DNA of 64,000 bases, taken from assembly GCF_013322225.1 (NCBI RefSeq), contig NZ_JAAMFB010000009.1, positions 124,001 to 188,000 of the forward strand. The letters run 5' to 3'. The stretch is from Agrobacterium larrymoorei. GTDB taxonomy: Bacteria; Pseudomonadota; Alphaproteobacteria; Rhizobiales; Rhizobiaceae. The position numbers were made by a program, and so were the translations under genes. Of the stretch, positions 1-7,830 are shown one piece after another. Each line of letters opens with the position of its first letter. The first letter of the stretch is position 1. The notes beneath the pieces were generated by a model, which saw only the letters and a program-made list of their open reading frames with translations, ran no database searches and had not been told where the DNA came from.

Positions 1-1
1 T

Positions 2-226
2 ACCCTAGTATCCAAATCCTTTGCCGATAAGGCCGGACAGGATGTCATGGGTTATCTCGATAAACGTTCATGGAGCAACGAAACCGTCAACAAGCTGATG
101 GCGTGGATGACAGACAATCAGGCGACTGGTGAAGACGGTGCCAAGCATTTTCTGAAGGAAAGCCCGGACGTCTGGACGAAGTGGGTTTCCCCTGAAGTTG
201 CAGAAAAGGTCAAGGCTTCACTCTGA
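2..226 (+). CDS. Glycine betaine/choline-type ABC substrate-binding protein, C-terminal end
   Basis: Only the last 74 codons are in the window, in the frame starting at base 2 and stopping with TGA at 224-226. They encode the C-terminal lobe of an OpuAC/ProX-type periplasmic binding protein. The tail reads as amphipathic helices with tryptophans (motifs KLMAWM and VWTKWVSPEVAEKV), typical of this family. The permease and ATPase genes for the same transporter follow directly, so this would be the periplasmic receptor of a quaternary-amine (glycine betaine, proline betaine or choline) importer. The exact substrate cannot be judged because the aromatic binding box lies upstream of the window. 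Confidence 0.75.
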   Translation, partial: TLVSKSFADKAGQDVMGYLDKRSWSNETVNKLMAWMTDNQATGEDGAKHFLKESPDVWTKWVSPEVAEKVKASL

Positions 227-272
227 CGTTTCCCCGGCACCGGATTTTCCAATCTGGCAGCCTGCGAATGGG

Positions 273-300
273 ACATGCGGCACGAGACGTCGCCGCATGT
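273..300 (+). promoter_or_regulatory. Intercistronic hairpin after the binding-protein gene
   Basis: A perfect 9-bp inverted repeat (ACATGCGGC at 273-281, GCCGCATGT at 292-300) with a 10-nt loop lies between the binding-protein stop and the permease start. No U-run follows it. It looks like an RNA 3'-end stabilising or processing hairpin rather than a terminator, which would let the binding protein be made in excess of the membrane parts. Confidence 0.5.
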
Positions 301-340
301 TTACGCACACCTGGCGAAAGCCATGTTGAAGGGGATATAA

Positions 341-1228
341 ATGGACTGGTTTTACACGTTTCCGCACATGGATGACGACGCGCTCCGCAACCTCAAGAAG
401 GTGATTGATGACACCTTCCGCGAATTTACGCGTGCCTGGGGCGGGACAATCGAAAGCTTTTTCTCGCCATTGCAGCATTTTCTGATTTCGGCAGAGCGTT
501 TCATGACGCAAACACCCTGGCCGATCATCATTCTTATTATTCTTGCCATTGCCTGGTTTGCCAGCCGCAGCGTGAAAATCGTAATCGGCTGTCTCGTTAC
601 GCTGCTCGCCATCGGCTACTTCGACATGTGGCTGGATACCATGCGGACGATCTCGATGATTTTTGTCTGTACCGTACTTTCCATCGTCATCGGCCTGCCG
701 ATGGGTATCGCCATGTCTCGGTCCAATCGCTTCCAGCGCGTGGTCAATCCTGTGCTGGACGTGATGCAGACCATGCCCAGCTTCGTCTATCTTATTCCGG
801 TCGTCATGCTGTTGGGCATCGGCAAGGTGCCGGGGCTTATCGCCGTCGTAATTTATGCCATTCCACCCATGATCCGCCTGACTGACCTCGGTATCCGCCT
901 GGTGGATAAGGACGTGCTAGAGGCGGCAGACGCCTTCGGTTCGAACGGCTGGCAGAAGCTCTTCAAGGTCCAGCTTCCGCTGGCGCTGCCGACCATTATG
1001 GCGGGCATCAACCAGACGATCATGATGGCGCTTGCCATGGTCGTTGTCGCCTCCATGATCGGTGTTCAGGGTCTCGGTCAGCCGGTTTTGAAAGCTATTG
1101 CCAACCAGTATTTCACTCTCGGCATATTCAACGGCCTTGCTATCGTCGGCATCGCCATAATTTTTGATCGTATCAGCCAGGCCTACGGCAAACGGCTCCA
1201 GAAACATCAGGAAATTGCCCATGGCTGA
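341..1228 (+). CDS. proW: Quaternary amine (glycine betaine/choline) ABC transporter permease
   Basis: This 295-residue inner-membrane permease belongs to the ProW/ChoW family. A long cytoplasmic N-terminus of about 60 residues precedes the membrane segments, as in ProW. The BPD_transp_1 region covers roughly residues 95-285. The EAA loop that contacts the ATPase is visible at about residues 192-215 (EAADAFGSNGWQKLFKV). The ATG at 341 follows a good ribosome site (AAGGGGA). Its end overlaps the ATPase start by 8 bases, indicating translational coupling. Family and operon are clear. Whether the substrate is choline or betaine cannot be settled from the permease. Confidence 0.88.
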   Translation: MDWFYTFPHMDDDALRNLKKVIDDTFREFTRAWGGTIESFFSPLQHFLISAERFMTQTPWPIIILIILAIAWFASRSVKIVIGCLVTLLAIGYFDMWLDTMRTISMIFVCTVLSIVIGLPMGIAMSRSNRFQRVVNPVLDVMQTMPSFVYLIPVVMLLGIGKVPGLIAVVIYAIPPMIRLTDLGIRLVDKDVLEAADAFGSNGWQKLFKVQLPLALPTIMAGINQTIMMALAMVVVASMIGVQGLGQPVLKAIANQYFTLGIFNGLAIVGIAIIFDRISQAYGKRLQKHQEIAHG

Positions 1229-2309
1229 ACATGCTTTCGGCGGCATCAAAATCCGCAACCTTTACAAAATTTTCGGCGGAAACCCTGAAGCCCATGTAGA
1301 TGCCGTGCGCAATGGACTGACAAAGACCGAACTGAACGATCGGCACGGCCATGTTCTGGGCCTGCGGGATATCAACATCGATATCCCCTCCGGCTGCATT
1401 CAGGTCATCATGGGTCTTTCGGGTTCTGGCAAGTCCACGCTCATCCGGCACATCAACCGCCTGATCGATCCGACTGCGGGCGAGGTTCTGGTTGACGGTG
1501 TGGATGTCGTGAAGATGAACCCGACCGAACTACGCGAATTCCGACGACACCAGACGGCGATGGTGTTCCAGAAATTCGCCTTGCTGCCGCACAGAAACGT
1601 TCTCGACAACACGATTTACGGCCTTGAAGTTCAGGGCATGCCACGGGAAAAAAGTGTCGAAATCGCCATGGGGTGGCTGGCCCGCGTCGGTTTGAAGGGC
1701 TTCGAACAGAAGTATCCGAACCAGCTTTCGGGCGGCATGCAGCAACGCGTCGGTCTTGCGCGGGCTCTCTCCAACGATGCCCCGGTTCTTTTGATGGACG
1801 AAGCTTATTCTGCTCTCGATCCGCTGATCAGAACGGACATGCAAACGGTACTTCTGGATATTCAAAAAGAGATAAAGAAAACCATCGTTTTCATTACGCA
1901 CGATCTCGACGAGGCGTTGCGACTGGGAGATCAGATCGCTATTCTGCGGGACGGTGAGGTTATTCAGCAGGGTACGCGTCAGGATATCGTACTGCGCCCT
2001 GCTGATGAATACATCGCAAACTTCGTCAAGGAAGTGAACAGGGGTCGCGTTATCAATGTCGACGCCGTCATGACGTCCGATCGATCAGGCAGCGCAACGG
2101 GCGGCTGGTCTATCCATGAAGAAACCAACGTCGAGGATGCCGTTCGCGTTGTCACGGCGAGAGGTCTGGAGGAGGCGGTCGTCGTCAATGCTGCCGGCGA
2201 AAAAGTCGGCGTGGTCAGCCTTCGTCAGCTTGCCAGCGCCATGGTCAATGCGCCCGGCGCGTCCGAAGCGCACGTTGAGAGGCCGCAAATAAAGGGTACG
2301 GCTGCCTGA
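1221..2309 (+). CDS. proV: Quaternary amine ABC transporter ATP-binding protein
   Basis: This 362-residue ATPase energises the transporter encoded just upstream. Walker A (GLSGSGKST) lies near residues 65-73, the signature (LSGGMQQRVGLARAL) near 170 and Walker B with catalytic Glu (LLMDEAYSALDP) near 190. The N-terminal extension before Walker A (NLYKIFGG) is typical of ProV/OpuAA. The C-terminal 90 residues look like a single CBS-type domain, the osmosensory or regulatory module of this family. I chose the ATG at 1221 because it overlaps the permease stop by 8 bases. Upstream in-frame codons would only extend into the permease gene. Confidence 0.88.
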   Translation: MAEHAFGGIKIRNLYKIFGGNPEAHVDAVRNGLTKTELNDRHGHVLGLRDINIDIPSGCIQVIMGLSGSGKSTLIRHINRLIDPTAGEVLVDGVDVVKMNPTELREFRRHQTAMVFQKFALLPHRNVLDNTIYGLEVQGMPREKSVEIAMGWLARVGLKGFEQKYPNQLSGGMQQRVGLARALSNDAPVLLMDEAYSALDPLIRTDMQTVLLDIQKEIKKTIVFITHDLDEALRLGDQIAILRDGEVIQQGTRQDIVLRPADEYIANFVKEVNRGRVINVDAVMTSDRSGSATGGWSIHEETNVEDAVRVVTARGLEEAVVVNAAGEKVGVVSLRQLASAMVNAPGASEAHVERPQIKGTAA

Positions 2310-2313
2310 TAGC

Positions 2314-2328
2314 TGAACAGAGTGTTCA
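2314..2328. promoter_or_regulatory. 15-bp palindrome, possible operator
   Basis: TGAACA and TGTTCA form a perfect 6-bp inverted repeat with a 3-nt centre (GAG). It sits 4 bases after the ATPase stop and about 75 bases before the flavin oxidoreductase. The short centre makes an RNA hairpin unlikely. A dimeric regulator site for the downstream gene is the more natural reading. No cognate regulator is adjacent. Confidence 0.3.
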
Positions 2329-2402
2329 CCATCTTCACCGGGCATTCTATTGGATTGCGCATTATATGTTCCGGCAACGGACAAGATTGCTCAATCAGGT
2401 AG

Positions 2403-3428
2403 ATGACAATGAAGAAAATTGGTTTTCTCTCCTTCGGTCACTGGGGTCCTGGGCCCCACTCCCACGCACGCTCCGCCAAAGATGTTTTACAGCAGTCCAT
2501 CGAGCTTTCAGTGGCTGCGGAAGATATCGGTCTGGATGGGGCATATTTCCGCGTTCACCATTTTGCACGCCAGCTGGCGTCGCCATTTCCGCTGCTGGCC
2601 GCGGTCGGTGCGCGCACGAGCAAAATCGAAATCGGCACGGCCGTCATCGATATGCGTTACGAAAATCCGCTTTACATGGTGGAAGATGCAGGTGCCGCGG
2701 ATTTGATCTCGAATGGTCGTCTCCAGTTGGGATTGAGCCGCGGCTCGCCCGAACAGGTGATCGATGGGTGGCGCTATTTCGGCTATCGGCCCTCGGACGG
2801 TAAAAGCGACGCGGATATGGGCCGCGACAGCGCGGAGGTGTTTCTCGAAGCGCTGAAAGGCGAAGGCTTTGCCGAACCAAATCCGCGTCCCATGTTTCCA
2901 AATCCGCCTGGACTTTTGCGATTGGAACCGCATTCCGAAGGGTTGAGGGAAAGAATCTGGTGGGGTGCCAGTTCCAACTCCACCGCCATCTGGGCCGCGA
3001 AGCAGGGAATGAACCTGCAAAGTTCGACATTGAAGACTGACGAAACAGGTGAGCCGTTCCATGTCCAGCAGGCAGCGCAGATAAGAGCCTACCGCGATGC
3101 CTGGAAGGAAGCGGGACATACGCGTTCGCCGCGTGTTTCAGTCAGCCGCAGCATTTTTGCGTTGGTGGATGACCGGGACAGGGCGTATTTCGGTGGTAGT
3201 AAGGACCAGGATAGCATCGGCTATATCGAAGCCGACACGCGAGCCATATTCGGCCGATCCTATGCCGCAGAACCCGATGTTCTGATTGAAGAACTGGCGA
3301 AGGATGAGGCAATCGCCGAAGCCGATACCCTATTGTTGACGATTCCGAACCAACTGGGTGTGGAATACAACGTGCATGTGCTTGATGCGATCCTCAAGCA
3401 TGTTGCACCGGCACTCGGCTGGCGTTGA
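2403..3428 (+). CDS. LLM class flavin-dependent oxidoreductase (bacterial luciferase-like)
   Basis: This 341-residue luciferase-like monooxygenase has a TIM-barrel fold and would use reduced flavin (FMN or F420) supplied by a reductase. The family pattern is visible throughout: N-terminal beta strand (KIGFLSFGHWGPG), FRVHHF near residue 45, the conserved RLQLGLSRGSPEQ segment near residue 105, and a C-terminal dimer region. The substrate is unknown. An ATG two codons downstream (2409) is an equally good start because the AGG ribosome site serves both. It looks like a single gene between the amine transporter and the secretion cluster, ended by a hairpin. Confidence 0.85.
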   Translation: MTMKKIGFLSFGHWGPGPHSHARSAKDVLQQSIELSVAAEDIGLDGAYFRVHHFARQLASPFPLLAAVGARTSKIEIGTAVIDMRYENPLYMVEDAGAADLISNGRLQLGLSRGSPEQVIDGWRYFGYRPSDGKSDADMGRDSAEVFLEALKGEGFAEPNPRPMFPNPPGLLRLEPHSEGLRERIWWGASSNSTAIWAAKQGMNLQSSTLKTDETGEPFHVQQAAQIRAYRDAWKEAGHTRSPRVSVSRSIFALVDDRDRAYFGGSKDQDSIGYIEADTRAIFGRSYAAEPDVLIEELAKDEAIAEADTLLLTIPNQLGVEYNVHVLDAILKHVAPALGWR

Positions 3429-3446
3429 TCTTGGAATAAAATATTG

Positions 3447-3476
3447 AAGCCGGAGCCGCGTTGGCGGCACCGGCTT
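3447..3476 (+). terminator. Terminator-like hairpin after the LLM oxidoreductase
   Basis: AAGCCGG-A-GCCGC pairs with GCGGC-A-CCGGCTT at 12 of 13 positions around a short loop, 19 bases after the stop codon. The U-run is weak (TTATAC), so termination may be partial. It also marks the left edge of the type III secretion region. Confidence 0.45.
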
Positions 3477-3759
3477 ATACCGGTTCGCGCTTATAGAGCC
3501 GCCGCTTGTCGCTTTCTGTGCTGTTACATTACGAGACACAATAAGAGGCGAACTTCCATTTTGTACTTGAGCGTCGCCGCTGTGTACTCCGCTGTCTCCC
3601 ATTTCCGTGCAGTTTATGTATTGTTCTAGAAAGAGAAGCATTTGTTCTATCGTAATTTTAGAAAGCGTAAATTAGATAATTAGAAGTATATAAATGAATA
3701 TATTTTAGAATATTATATTATTTACATTATAATTTCGGTTAAACATCGATTAAAGAATG

Positions 3760-3774
3760 TATATTGACAATATA
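3760..3774. promoter_or_regulatory. AT-rich 15-bp palindrome before the type III operon
   Basis: TATATTG-A-CAATATA is a perfect 7+1+7 inverted repeat ending 52 bases before the first gene of the secretion operon, in the AT-rich tract. Position and symmetry suggest a regulator operator or the core of the main promoter. Confidence 0.35.
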
Positions 3775-3826
3775 AATGCTCAAAACTACCAATTTCACAT
3801 TCAATTTTCTTTGGGAAGGAAATGAC

Positions 3827-4057
3827 ATGGCGGTGGAATCGATCAGTTCAAGCCTTGGAAATGTCGGTTTAGATGCCGTCGATGCGGACAAGAAGGCGTC
3901 AAGTCTCTCCAAGGACGCGTCGGGGAAAATTTCCCCCGAAATGGAAAGCGAGATCATAGACTCGTTTTTGCCGGGCATGATTACCAATCAGCTGATGCTC
4001 AATGGCCAACTTTTTGATTTCGCCAAAGAAGCGATCAACGAAGCGGATTCTGAATAA
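3827..4057 (+). CDS. Small protein heading the T3SS operon, possible needle/pilin subunit (SctF/NopA-like)
   Basis: This 76-residue protein has no signal peptide, starts at an ATG with a strong GGAAGGAAATGAC ribosome site, and is Ser/Asp-rich at its N-terminus. The C-terminal half is predicted helical (MITNQLMLNGQLFDFAKEAI). Size, lack of cysteine and position as first gene before the NopB/SctI-like gene fit a type III needle or pilin subunit. I cannot recognise a family from sequence alone, so the assignment rests on context. An in-frame codon 51 bases upstream would extend it without a ribosome site. It could instead be a small secreted or regulatory protein. Confidence 0.5.
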   Translation: MAVESISSSLGNVGLDAVDADKKASSLSKDASGKISPEMESEIIDSFLPGMITNQLMLNGQLFDFAKEAINEADSE

Positions 4058-4101
4058 GCTGCATCGGCATGGGCCCCGCGAGTATCGAGTAGGAGTTGCC
4101 G

Positions 4102-4578
4102 GTGAGCGATGGATATCTTCCGCAAGGCATTGCGCCTGTTTCAGGTGGTTTCGATACGAAGCCGAACGTTGCTGCTCAGTTTGATGATGCCTTCATCTCT
4201 TCTCCTACCGCGGAGTCGGCGTCCAAAGCCGATGTTGCCAGTATCGGTGATACGCAGCAGCGACGGATTTCTCCTTTCGATACGACAAGCGTCGTGACGA
4301 ATGATCGCTCAAACCACAGCGTGAGCGGTTTGAGTTCCGGCGAGCATCCAGGTTCGTTTCCGATTTTTCAGCGATTGACCTCGCTGTTTTCTTTGCCGGA
4401 GAGCAAGCGCTCAAGTGAGATGTCCAGCGGTGCCGACGATGGCGAAGTGTCGCCGAAAACGGGCAGGGCTATGCTGGAATTCGAGAAAATGCAGCAGGTC
4501 TCAGTGGGTTACGCACTCCTCTCCTCGCTCACCCAATCGGTCCTGTCTTCCATGAAACGTCTGACTCAGGGGCAGTAG
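4102..4578 (+). CDS. NopB/SctI-like T3SS inner-rod or pilus-associated protein
   Basis: This 158-residue protein lies directly upstream of sctJ, the position of nopB in rhizobial type III clusters. The first 110 residues are Ser/Asp-rich and low-complexity. The last 40 form a helix-rich module (MLEFEKMQQVSVGYALL...LTQSVLSSMKRL) that resembles the conserved C-terminus of SctI inner-rod proteins. I prefer GTG at 4102, six bases after AGGAG, over TTG at 4096, which abuts the ribosome site. It is longer than typical SctI (about 100 residues) and close to NopB length. The function is inferred from order plus the C-terminal pattern. Confidence 0.55.
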   Translation: MSDGYLPQGIAPVSGGFDTKPNVAAQFDDAFISSPTAESASKADVASIGDTQQRRISPFDTTSVVTNDRSNHSVSGLSSGEHPGSFPIFQRLTSLFSLPESKRSSEMSSGADDGEVSPKTGRAMLEFEKMQQVSVGYALLSSLTQSVLSSMKRLTQGQ

Positions 4579-4579
4579 A

Positions 4580-5347
4580 ATGGGGGTCGGGGGATTATCG
4601 CGGGCAATTTGCGCTCTGGGACTGACGCTTTCGCTCGCAGGCTGTTCGGAAGACTTCATCGGAAACTTAAGCCAGCGCGACATGCTGGATGCGCAGGTGT
4701 TGCTGGAGCGGTCGGGTATCGACGTTGTTGCAACCAAGGGGGAAGACAATCGCTACAGCCTATCCGGAGATGCCGCTGATCGTGTGAAGGCTCTGGAAAT
4801 TCTGACCAGCCAGGGTTTGCCGCGCAGTGAATTTCCCTCTGTCGCGGAAGTCTTCCCCGGTAGCGGCTTTCTGGTGACGCCATTCGAGCAGAAGATCCGA
4901 ATGCGCTACGCAATCGAGCAGCAACTTTCAGAAACCCTTATGGCTCTGGAAGGCGTGTCGGACGCTCGTGTCCATGTGGTCCTGCCGGAAGACAACGGTC
5001 GCGGACTGATCAAGGAAAAAGCGCGTGCTTCAGTCCTTTTGACATATCGGGATGGGGCGGATGTTGCCGCCATCGAGACACGCAGCAGGGCTTTGGTCGT
5101 AAATGGTGTTCAGGGCCTTTCCTACGAAGACATTTCGGTCGTTGCCAGCCCGCGTCAAATTGGAATGGACCCGATCCGGTCAACGCCTGCCACGCCGGCT
5201 CAGCCTTCTGAGGTGGTTGATGGAGAAGGCTGGTTTACGTGGGCCAGCGGATTCAGCAAGCAGGGATTGTTGATCACTTTCGCTCTTTTGCTGGCTATCG
5301 GCGCTGGTTTTCTGCTGCTCATGCCGCGCCGTGAGGAAAACCCGTGA
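4580..5347 (+). CDS. sctJ: Type III secretion inner-membrane ring lipoprotein SctJ (RhcJ)
   Basis: This 255-residue lipoprotein forms the inner MS-ring-like component of the secretion basal body. A lipoprotein signal with lipobox LAGC puts the acylated cysteine at residue 21. The YscJ/FliF ring-building domains follow (SQRDMLDAQVLLERSGI; GVSDARVHVVLPE), then a C-terminal membrane helix near residues 228-248 and a basic tail (MPRREENP). It starts 1 base after the previous stop and its end overlaps sctK by 4 bases (GTGA), so it is translationally coupled. Length and domain order are normal. Confidence 0.92.
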   Translation: MGVGGLSRAICALGLTLSLAGCSEDFIGNLSQRDMLDAQVLLERSGIDVVATKGEDNRYSLSGDAADRVKALEILTSQGLPRSEFPSVAEVFPGSGFLVTPFEQKIRMRYAIEQQLSETLMALEGVSDARVHVVLPEDNGRGLIKEKARASVLLTYRDGADVAAIETRSRALVVNGVQGLSYEDISVVASPRQIGMDPIRSTPATPAQPSEVVDGEGWFTWASGFSKQGLLITFALLLAIGAGFLLLMPRREENP

Positions 5348-5976
5348 CGGAGAAAGCCCAGCATGATTTTTCACGATTGCCTTCGCCGGTCGCTCTTGCC
5401 CGAGAGAAGCGGAGACTGGTGGCGTGTGCCAAGCTTCGCAATGTATCCCTCTTTCAAAGCGTTCCTGAAACGCTACGCCACAGAATTAAAAGTTCACCAC
5501 GTCTGTCTCATCGCCTCTACGGCATTCTTGTCGCGGAACTTGGCCAGCCAACGCTTTCCTCGGTAGGAGCCAGAAATTTTCATCTGATGCCGGAGCTGGA
5601 GCTGGAGAGAGTTTCGCTCTTGCTAGGCCTTTCATATGATTTCGCACTGCGCGGCGGTGCGATAAGGGGCGCTGTCCTGGAAAGCGTCGGCACATTCTGC
5701 AGCGCTGAAACGGTCGCCAAGGCCCTGCATTACGCCGCAGGTTTTCCATTATCGTTCCCTCCAACTGATTTGGAGCCGATTACCGAAACGGCGCTTTTGT
5801 GCAACGGCTGGAGCCTGCTGCGCCTTTGGGCTGGCGCGGAGAGGATAAATCCCGCTTGGCGCATCTGCGATGCAAAAACGGTCGGAGCGACGTTGGGCTC
5901 AGTCCATCGTAACCTAGCCTGCGAACTCGCAACAGTAATTCTAGCTGATGCGACGCTCCATGGGCAGGAGGCGTAA
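5344..5976 (+). CDS. sctK: Type III secretion sorting-platform protein SctK (NolU-like)
   Basis: This 210-residue cytoplasmic protein occupies the nolU position between sctJ and sctL. SctK links the inner-membrane ring to the SctQ-SctL-SctN sorting platform. The sequence is poorly conserved, as usual for the family; identification rests on gene order, length and an acidic/hydrophobic all-helical profile without membrane segments. The GTG start at 5344 overlaps the sctJ stop and follows a GAGGAAAA ribosome site. Confidence 0.75.
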   Translation: MTEKAQHDFSRLPSPVALAREKRRLVACAKLRNVSLFQSVPETLRHRIKSSPRLSHRLYGILVAELGQPTLSSVGARNFHLMPELELERVSLLLGLSYDFALRGGAIRGAVLESVGTFCSAETVAKALHYAAGFPLSFPPTDLEPITETALLCNGWSLLRLWAGAERINPAWRICDAKTVGATLGSVHRNLACELATVILADATLHGQEA

Positions 5977-6518
5977 TGTCCAGGATCATTCGCGCGGAAG
6001 ATTTCGCTCATGTCTACGAGGCGGAGCGGCTCGTTGCGGCGCTGGAAAAGCGAGCCGCCGGTTTGGAGGAAGAGCGCAGGTCTGTTCTCGAAGTTGCGCG
6101 CGCAGAGGGTTTCGCCGCAGGGCGTCGGGATGGCTTTGAATTTCTAGCCGCTCATCTCGGCGAAGCGCTCGGAAAGGCCGAGCGTGAGCTTAAAGATATG
6201 GAAGAGCGGATTGCTACGGTTGTTTTCCAGGCAATCGGACTAATCCTTGCGGATTTTACGCCGCAGGAGCGCTATCGCCAAATGGTAACGCAGGCTGTTC
6301 GGGATGAGGCGGCATCTTCGAGTATAGTTGTAAAAGTCTGCGTCGAGGATCATGACATCGTCAGCGAAGCGCTGAAAGACGTACATCCCAACATCTCTGT
6401 GCTGACGGACCAGTATATGGCGCCGGGCGAAGTTGTTCTGGAAGCCGAAGGCACGCGCAAGCACATCGGTCTTGCAGATCAGCTTGCGCGTCTTGTGGAA
6501 GCCATCAATCGTGGCTGA
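5976..6518 (+). CDS. sctL: Type III secretion stator protein SctL (NolV-like)
   Basis: This 180-residue FliH/SctL family regulator tethers the ATPase SctN to the sorting platform. Residues about 10-80 are a charged, Ala/Glu-rich coiled coil (AERLVAALEKRAAGLEEER). The C-terminal half carries the conserved FliH-like fold (IGLILADFTPQERY... APGEVVLEAEGT). The ATG overlaps the sctK stop by one base. Its last codons overlap the sctN GTG start by 8 bases. Confidence 0.85.
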   Translation: MSRIIRAEDFAHVYEAERLVAALEKRAAGLEEERRSVLEVARAEGFAAGRRDGFEFLAAHLGEALGKAERELKDMEERIATVVFQAIGLILADFTPQERYRQMVTQAVRDEAASSSIVVKVCVEDHDIVSEALKDVHPNISVLTDQYMAPGEVVLEAEGTRKHIGLADQLARLVEAINRG

Positions 6519-7830
6519 CCTTCTCGCGAAGCTCGAACAGGCAGTAAGCGCCGTCGACACGCGACGAAGCGGCGGGAGGATCAGCAGCATTTCCGGCTTG
6601 TTGGTGCGCGCAGAACTCCCTTTGGTCCGTGTGGGTGAGCTTTGTGAGTTGTACGAGCCTGGCAAAGGCACGATCGGCTTCGCTGAGGTGGTCGGAATAG
6701 ACGGCGACGTGGCGTTGCTGTCGTTGCACGGAGAAACGCGCGGTCTATCAATGCGGACCGAGGTCGTTCCTTCGGGGCGTGAACCGAGCATTGAAGTGGG
6801 GGACTTTCTGATCGGCGCTATCATCGATGCGCATGGTCACATCGTTCGCCGTGCTTTCGGAACCTCAGGGCTGTCCAGCAGATCATTCCGCTCACTATAT
6901 GGTAGTCCGGTCGATCCGCTATCGCGTAAGCCCATTTCCCGCACCTTTGTGACGGGCGTCACAGCAATCGATGCGATGTTGACCTGCGGCGAGGGCCAGC
7001 GCGTCGGAATATTCGGTCCTCCCGGTGCGGGCAAATCAACGCTTATTTCCGAAATCATCCAAAACACCCAAGCCGATGTCATCGTCTGCGCGCTGGTGGG
7101 GGAGCGCGGGCGGGAAGTTGGTGAATTCGTGCAGCACAATATGCCCGATGCTCAGCCATCGAAAATGGTGCTGGTTTCGGCAACCTCCGACCGGCCCGCT
7201 CTGGAGCGATACAAGGCGGTTCTGACGGCAACGGCTATTGCCGAGCATTTTCGAGATGAGGGAAAAAGCGTTCTGCTGGTTATCGACAGTGTAACCCGCG
7301 TTGCGCGCGCCATGCGCGAAATAGGACTGGCATCTGGCGAGCCGCCTGTTAGGCGCGGATTTCCGCCCTCCGTATTTGCGGCCCTACCGCAAATCTTTGA
7401 GCGAACCGGTAACGGCGTGTCGGGCTCGATAACCGCATTTTATTCAGTTCTGGTCGAGGGTGCAGACAACGAAGATCCGATAGCGGAAGAGTCGCGGTCG
7501 CTTCTCGACGGCCATATTGTGCTGTCGGAACGCATCGCCAGATCGGGCCAGTTTCCTGCAATCGATATTCTGCAAAGCAGAAGCCGCCTGATGAGTGCTG
7601 TCACTTCAACCCGACACCAGACGGCAGCCAACCGGATACGTTCGCTCATGTCTACCTATAGCGATGTCGAGCTGCTGATACGTGTCGGCGAATACAGGCA
7701 GGGTAACGATCCTGACGTCGATGAAGCGGTCGCAAAAAGGGACGCGATTAACGCCATGCTATATGACGGCAAAGGCGGCACCCGTTCCTTTGAACAGATC
7801 GTGGACGCGGTCGAGGGTCTGGCGCAATGA
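6511..7830 (+). CDS. sctN: Type III secretion ATPase SctN (RhcN)
   Basis: This 439-residue hexameric ATPase unfolds and delivers substrates to the export gate. It has the F1-beta-like layout: N-terminal barrel, Walker A GPPGAGKST near residue 170, the catalytic-glutamate block LVGERGREV near 193, Walker B VLLVIDSVTR near 253, and the conserved LASGEPPVRRGFPPSVF segment near 272. The correct start is GTG at 6511, which gives the family N-terminus (VADLLAKLEQAV) and overlaps sctL. Upstream in-frame starts lie inside sctL. All catalytic motifs are intact. The next gene begins at the stop codon (ATGA), so there is no room for sctO or sctP. Confidence 0.95.
   Translation: MADLLAKLEQAVSAVDTRRSGGRISSISGLLVRAELPLVRVGELCELYEPGKGTIGFAEVVGIDGDVALLSLHGETRGLSMRTEVVPSGREPSIEVGDFLIGAIIDAHGHIVRRAFGTSGLSSRSFRSLYGSPVDPLSRKPISRTFVTGVTAIDAMLTCGEGQRVGIFGPPGAGKSTLISEIIQNTQADVIVCALVGERGREVGEFVQHNMPDAQPSKMVLVSATSDRPALERYKAVLTATAIAEHFRDEGKSVLLVIDSVTRVARAMREIGLASGEPPVRRGFPPSVFAALPQIFERTGNGVSGSITAFYSVLVEGADNEDPIAEESRSLLDGHIVLSERIARSGQFPAIDILQSRSRLMSAVTSTRHQTAANRIRSLMSTYSDVELLIRVGEYRQGNDPDVDEAVAKRDAINAMLYDGKGGTRSFEQIVDAVEGLAQ

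Larger units (their letters stand above)
3429..3826. other. Gene-free AT-rich region upstream of the type III secretion operon
   Basis: No convincing coding frame is present. After the hairpin the composition changes sharply. From about 3620 to 3790 the DNA is very AT-rich compared with the GC-rich genes around it, as is common for promoters of horizontally acquired, silenced operons. A TTGACA-like hexamer lies at 3764-3769 inside a palindrome, but the hexamer 17 bases downstream (TACCAA) is a poor -10. I found no sequence resembling a rhizobial tts box. Confidence 0.6.

Noticed and set aside
3429-3826. tts box or insertion-sequence end at the T3SS left edge
   Set aside because: No convincing tts consensus, no transposase and no direct repeats matching the right edge were seen.
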